From assembly GCA_033675545.1 (NCBI GenBank), contig JAWDGP010004062.1, forward strand, positions 1,314,501 through 1,378,500: a stretch of 64,000 nucleotides of DNA, in the 5' to 3' direction. Below the pieces are notes generated by a model, which made no database searches, had not been told where the DNA came from, and saw only the letters and a list, made by a program, of their open reading frames with translations. Source of the stretch: Elysia crispata. Lineage: Eukaryota > Mollusca > Gastropoda > Plakobranchidae. Shown here one piece after another: positions 57,451 to 64,000 of the stretch (position 1 is the stretch's first letter; each line of letters starts with the position of its first letter). Position numbers and translations under genes: made by a program.

Positions 57451-57501
57451 AACCAGTACCGCTTGGAGATGATCTTCTTGCTTCTGACACAGACAGCCTG
57501 A
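57451..57501 (+). CDS. Candidate alternative last exon (short C-terminus)
   Basis: Follows a pyrimidine-rich tract and the acceptor GTTGCCATAG. Joined in phase 0 to exon 29 (..GTQ) it reads NQYRLEMIFLLLTQTA and stops at 57499-57501. The conserved PTP pattern at this place is a QY pair followed by an amphipathic helix, as in D1 (DQYIFIHEVL) where the exon border is in the same spot and phase. It would replace the whole Ser/Asn/Gly tail and the PDZ ligand. AATAAA lies 17 nt beyond the stop. Inferred; the opposite strand also has a splice-like open segment here. Confidence 0.5.
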   Translation, partial: NQYRLEMIFLLLTQTA

Positions 57502-57517
57502 AAAGCTGTTAAACATC

Positions 57518-57523
57518 AATAAA
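57518..57523 (+). terminator. Distal poly(A) signal AATAAA
   Basis: Serves the candidate alternative last exon; a GT-rich segment (TTGAGTGGGGTACATAGTGT, about 57569-57588) follows at a suitable distance. Other AATAAA hexamers occur at 56280, 57148, 57271 and 59359, so further 3' ends are possible. Confidence 0.45.
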
Positions 57524-60010
57524 TACATTTTATAACAATAATAATACATGATGCATTTGTCCAGAGTCAGTTGAGTGGGGTACATAGTGTAGCAACTGCT
57601 GTACCTTATCATTTTATTTTTGTGCACATATAGCTTAACCAGTGCATGAATTTCTTACACAAGTATACATGTGAGAATGGCATATACCTCAAAACTGTAA
57701 TGCTCAACTGAAAATTCTTGTTTTGGAACTGTGCCGTTTTTGTGTGAATGCAATGATGTAAGAAATTCTTATTCAGCCTGCTTGTTTGTAGGGTACAACA
57801 GTATTTTTGAAAACTCAGGTAGGATTTTTTCCTTGGGTCAACTTGATTTTTTACTTAATTTCACAAGATACTAGAAATTTTGCAAGAGGGGCTATTATCA
57901 CTCATTTCTTTCCTTTCTTACTAGCATGGGGAATCGGGTAGTTTGTTTGAGGTCATGAGTGGAAAAGGGCTGTCATAGAAAATGATCTTGTTACCTATTA
58001 TAGAAATTAATTCATAAAGCAATTGAAAGGTATGTATAGGCAGTAAGTGTTTTTAAAAGATTTTCTTCACTGTTGTCGCGCAACATACACATTGTTTCAA
58101 AAGAAGATGTATTCTATATCCTCGAAGTATAGTGCAAAAAACTCAGAAGCAAGAGAAGAAAAAAGATTGTTGATAAGTGGTGAAGAGATTATCAAGCATG
58201 CAAGGAGACCATCAACAAAAATGCTCAATGTTGACAGCAAGAAAAAAATATGAGAGGCTGTCCTGAATGTGCCAAAGAAAATAAGAATAACTAATGTCTC
58301 GATAATAACCACTGCATAATCTGATGTTATTTGATGTAGAGGTGAGTTAAAGATTGGAAAAATAATTTTTGTTGTATTCAAAGTTAACAAATACAAAAAT
58401 AGTTTTGGAATTTGAAATACAGGACAGGGGGTTTTGTTTTTAAAATGTTTTCATCAACTTTTAAGTTCTCTGGTAGTAAAAAAAAAAAATAATGAAAGCC
58501 TATAGCAAGCTTTTGTAAAGTATGTATTAAGATCGTTTTCTTTTGCTCCATTTGATTATTTTATCATGTGAAATGAGGATGAAACTAATGAATTTTATCT
58601 CTATAAAGCTATATATGGTTAAATTTTGAATCAAATATATCCCACTAACAGGTCACATTTTATTTTCATGTCCAAATTGTGACCTTGCAAAAAATTCAAG
58701 CTTTTATTAATTCAAATGAAAAAGGCTGTGGAAGTTTTGGCCATTTTTTTTAATAATTAAGTCTATTCAATTTTCTTTTTTTTGCTTTAAATCTTTCATG
58801 TGTTTATGTGTGAGACAGCCATAGAATTTGAATCCTCAAAGTGAAGATGTATCATCCACAAGTTCACCCAACCCCTTCTGGTCACTCTGATCATGACTAT
58901 CAAGCTTTGTTTTTTTTTTTTTTGTTTTTTTTTTTCAATGTCAATCCTTATGCATCAACATTTTAAAAGTATTTTCATTAATTTCTTTTAAAAATATCCC
59001 AATTGCTCATAAATGTACATTTTTTGTTACGAAAACTATTTTGTATTGCAATACTTTGTTTCAGATGCATATATGTAAATTTTCATGTGCATTACTCAGT
59101 GTCTTTTCCCCCAAGTTAGTCGCAGTTTGAATGGTTATGTGTTTAGCATTGATATTGTCTACCTTTCTTAAGTCATTGTATGTTAGCACTAAAAACATAG
59201 ACAGGGCGTAACAGTTGCTTTTCTTCTAACCTTATAAGGTATTCTGTATACAAAACGTGCATGCACCCCTTACCTTATCCTTTTACAGTGTGCAAATTTT
59301 CACCTTGTTTCCTTCTTATACATTTTAACATCTGTTTTGATTTGGGATCGTTTACTTTAATAAAAGATTTCTAAACATGATTTGTACTACTAAAACCCTT
59401 TAACTTATTACCAGTGCAGAAATGGGACCAGAGGCAAACTACATGTAGTCAAATTGAGGACATTTATAGTTAATATTTGATTTTGTAAGTGATTGTATCT
59501 TTATTTTGTAGGTGTTCAATCAACAGTAGTAACTACTTTGATGCAAATTTTAAACCTATGTGTGTCTTATATGCGTTATTTTTTTTTTCACTGATAGTTA
59601 GTTATAGATATTTAAAGAAGTAGCGGTGTTCCCTATTATTAAGTCTATTTTGTTTAATGGAAATTAATGTAGGCAAAAAAAAGATAAGCAATTTTTAAGG
59701 GGGATCTTCATAGCCTTATGTATTTGTTGCTGATAAAAAGGAATATGATAACAAAATCTTCCTTCAAATTCAGTTGATCTTTCTCTTAGAAATTATTTTG
59801 TTGAAAGATTTATACATTATATTGATCAGATTGAGATTTAAACTTTCTTTTTTTTTTTTTACAACTTAGAAATCCAATATGGTGACCATGTTTTCCCTCC
59901 TTTTGTTATGAGTAGAAGTTTGATAGCCAATATACCCCCCCCCCCAAAAAAAAAAAAAATTAAAAAAATAATCCACTTTTTCTCCCCAGTTCTCTTTTGC
60001 CATCCATTAT

Positions 60011-60275
60011 TTTGACACATATAAATGGCAATTTTGTAGATATTTATATCAATAATATAAGAAAAAACTTACAACATTTACAAAAGTACACCAAACAAAC
60101 CTTTACTTTGACACAGGTTAGATGGCCAAGTTGTAGATATTTATATCAAGTAATGTAAGAAAAAGCTTACAACGTTACAAGCTTGTGGTTCCATTTCTTG
60201 TAAATCGCACAATCTATTTTTTTTTTCTTTATTTTAATTTTTCTTATTGCCTGACTTAAAGTACACCAAACAAAC
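60011..60275. repeat. Imperfect duplication of about 96 bp
   Basis: TTTGACACA..GTAGATATTTATATCAA..GTAAGAAAAAGCTTACAAC occurs at 60011-60075 and again from 60107; the flanking AAGTACACCAAACAAAC recurs at about 60085 and 60259. Confidence 0.8.
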
Positions 60276-61288
60276 GAGAGCACATGTAATTTTTATACGT
60301 TTCTTTACTTAAGTTAAAGTTGTAAACATATTTCTTAATTCATTGCCTTCCAAGAAGCTGTGGCATTGGATAACAATCCTGATCTGATCTTGATGTTTTA
60401 TTTGATTTTGTAAACATATATTTATTTCAGTCACAGTGTTTTTTTGTTTTTTGTTGTTTTTTCTGTTGAGGTTTTTTTTTAATGTATCAGATTATTTGTA
60501 TTATACTGAAAACAAGAAAAATAACGATTCTTATCCACATTCTCCATCTTTGTTTGCTATTCATGGTGTGTTTGTTGCAGTCAGTTTGTCTAAGAAAATA
60601 ATCTTGTTAAGGTTTAAGAGGAAATTTGACTAAGAATAACTCTATGCTGCAGTCTTAGAGGATCACAAGAAGATAACAGGCAATTTAAAATTATACTCCA
60701 TCAGCATCTATTTAAAGGTTAGCATGTAAATACACAAAGCTTTGTCTAAAAATCAAAAGCTTAAGATGATGTATGAGCTAGAGTCATTTTCCCACTTTGA
60801 AGTAGTAGCATGGTACATTTTTGTAGGGGCAGAGAAATAATTTAAAAAATGATATATAATTTATTTATATATAGATAGATAGATATACATGTAGGTCAAG
60901 GTGAACAATTAAACAAAAAAAGAGTATTTTTTTCATCATGTCCCCATAGAAAAAAAAACATCTATTACAAAACTGCAAAAACTCTGAAAGGAATAGCAAG
61001 TGATTTTTAAAATTGCGCAGCATGATGCCCGAAGAGAGAGGAGGGCAAATGGCAAACTTGTCATCTGTTCTAGACACTTGTGTAGCATTACATGTCATTT
61101 AGCGCTAAGGTAAGAACCAATGCTGTTATATTCTAGCTGTTCACTGGCTCAAAGGAGCAGATTCTGTAAAGCAAACAACTGGGTTACACCAAACTCAAAC
61201 TTTCATTTAAGTTAATATGATAAAAGAAATAGTTAAACACTCATTGTATAAATTATGGATTGGATTGCAAAGACAGCAACAGTGAGGA

Positions 61289-61289
<1 letters not shown>

Positions 61290-61369
<80 letters not shown>
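61290..61369. repeat. (TTA)n microsatellite
   Basis: Pure TTA array of about 80 bp. Confidence 0.97.
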
Positions 61370-62751
61370 CATTAAAGTTATTTTTTAAAAAGTGTACTCT
61401 TTAAGCAAATTCACTTCACCTTAATTTTGAAACTTATGTAGAGCACTTTTTGGAGTAAAGTTGAACTCCACAAATTTTGTCATTCTAATTGTTATATTAC
61501 TTTTAGGGACCAGCTGTCAACACTTGAAAAAAATATTCTCCCTTTTAGTCTAGCCTCTTAAGTTTTAGATTATGGGATGTTTAAAATCTATATTTTAAAC
61601 TGTCCTACGTAATAATTGGTCGTTGTCAAAATGCATTGTCATACCGTGAAGAGCCTCTAAGGGCGGTAACTTGTGCATATAGCAATAGAAGGAATCTGCT
61701 ATTTCTAGCCTCAGAGGCAACAACAAAGTGTAATGTCATCATAGTCTACAGTCACAGAGACAATCAGGCTAGTGACAAGTCAAGGGATCGCATTTGTAAA
61801 TTATGATATTCATAATAAAGTTGAGTGGGAGGAAGCTTATTTCTGCTGTAGAAAAGATCATTGACCAGTAATGTTCGTTCAGTTTGACAAGGGTAGCTTA
61901 TAATTTTTTGTGATTGAATTTTTAGTACATTTGACGCTTCATTTTGTCGCGTCCTCTTTAGTTTTAAAAAAATCACCAAGTTGCTCCCAACCATCATTTT
62001 CTTGTCTGCTGTGCATGAGAAATGATCCGTTTTCCATAGACTTGAAAAGCAGATGGTTTATTTTTCATAATCTATGACAGGTCACTATTAATTTGGGCAG
62101 TTTAGTCCTGTTACCTATAACTAGATCATTATTTTGTGGAACTTGTCGAGAAATCCAATTTTATTACCACTGCACAAAAAATTCATAATTTATGATAAGC
62201 CTGGCCCAACAGATTCGTCGCTTGATTGTTTGATTGATTAAGCTTGCCTATCAGAATGTGACTTGCATCATTCTTGAGATATCAATTTTTTGTTAAATTA
62301 CGCCTATCAGGGCGCAGCAGAATTATGAGCTTCCAAATTTGTCCCCTGAAGGCAGCGTGGTCTGAGCACATTTTCAAGTCTTTGCAGCTTCGAGGTATTT
62401 TTAACCCGCAAATAATTTTTGGACAGACAATAGTAGGGTATCAATGATATCTGGTGCTGGAATCCATGTAATTTTTTTTCTTTTTTTTTTTTTTTTTTTT
62501 TTGGGGGGGGGGGGAAATAAACTCACCAGAATGCCGGTAAAAGTGATTCATATGGCAGGCGTTTAATGACAAGTCACCTATGTTCCGCGTTACCCTCTTT
62601 GAAACTTGTACTTTACTCTTTTATTGAAGATGAGTCTGAAATGTATCCGCTCTAGTGGATTATACATACATATGTATTGATTTTACTTGACTATGACGTT
62701 CGATGCAGACATGTTTTTTAAATAAACATTTCTGTCACCTGTGTATGCCCA

Positions 62752-62766
62752 TTCTCTCTCTCTATC

Positions 62767-62797
<31 letters not shown>

Positions 62798-62814
62798 CTC
62801 TCTCCCTCCCTCCC

Positions 62815-62882
<68 letters not shown>
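62752..62882. repeat. (CT)n-(TCTG)n compound microsatellite
   Basis: CT tract, C-rich interruption, about seven TCTG units (62815-62845), then CT again. Confidence 0.95.
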
Positions 62883-62886
<4 letters not shown>

Positions 62887-63074
62887 CTTCTTGCCCTTTT
62901 GATTATTTTTCTGAATACTTCCAAAGTACAGATACTTCTCATTGTTCACTGTCATAAAAGTTCTAGCACGGTATAGCCAATAGATAAAGATAAACAGATC
63001 AATCAGCCATATACATGTACTGTACCAATATCATCGGGTGCCGGGCCGTTTGGCATTGGTGACATTGTCCCCTA

Positions 63075-64000
<926 letters not shown>

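Larger units (their letters stand above)
57524..62751. other. 3' flank without recognised gene
   Basis: AT-rich sequence with further AATAAA hexamers (59359), a C-run then A-run at 59935-59958, a duplicated segment at 60011-60275, a (TTA)n tract and T/G-runs at 62468-62514. No coding frame or RNA gene is recognised on either strand. Confidence 0.5.

Noticed and set aside
57430-57499. Minus-strand open segment with splice-like borders (reads KKIISKRYWFYGNK) at the alternative last exon
   Set aside because: It has an acceptor-like TTTTCAG and a donor-like GTGAAT, but no family match and no partner exon; the plus-strand reading fits the receptor frame, border phase and poly(A) signal, so the minus strand is probably its mirror.
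57432-57509. Plus-strand frame MPLVAIEPVPLGDDLLASDT.. with a good start context
   Set aside because: Another frame over the alternative exon; no independent promoter or acceptor in that phase.

Overview
The window is animal nuclear DNA. It is AT-rich, has long introns with clear GT..AG borders and pyrimidine-rich acceptors, and carries many long (CT)n/(GA)n and (CTAT)n microsatellites. The gene content and repeat style suggest a lophotrochozoan, most likely a mollusc; this is an inference from style, not from a species-specific marker.

One gene dominates: a + strand receptor protein tyrosine phosphatase spread over about 45 kb (9219-54414), with 30 coding exons that join in phase into a 1352-residue protein. 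Its order is signal peptide, one Ig domain, four fibronectin III domains (each split over two exons), one transmembrane helix, a juxtamembrane segment, a catalytic phosphatase domain D1 with all key motifs intact ([23 protein letters not shown]), a degenerate domain D2 (catalytic Cys replaced by Asp, WPD changed to WPA), and a Ser/Asn/Gly-rich tail ending in a PDZ-ligand-like ETNI. This layout fits the Ptp99A / PTPRG-PTPRZ class (adhesion-type receptor phosphatases of neurons and epithelia).

The gene looks heavily alternatively spliced. It has three in-frame phase-1 mini-exons (48, 39 and 36 nt) in the extracellular linkers, tandem donor sites in FN3-3, the juxtamembrane segment and D1, and, 2.9 kb beyond the first poly(A) signal, a candidate alternative last exon (57451-57501) that would rebuild the final D2 helix and drop the tail and PDZ ligand.

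Layout: 1-872 unassigned; 873-2798 a decayed piggyBac DNA transposon with an internal 384-bp tandem duplication; 2.8-5.1 kb repeats and unassigned sequence; 5.1-5.2 kb a possible promoter and first exon; 9.2 kb the signal-peptide exon; 9.3-17 kb a large first intron that is CpG-rich and full of microsatellites; 17-54.4 kb the gene body, CpG-poor and T-rich on the sense strand, with several intronic transposon remnants; 54.4-57.5 kb the two 3' ends; 57.6-64 kb no gene recognised, only repeats.
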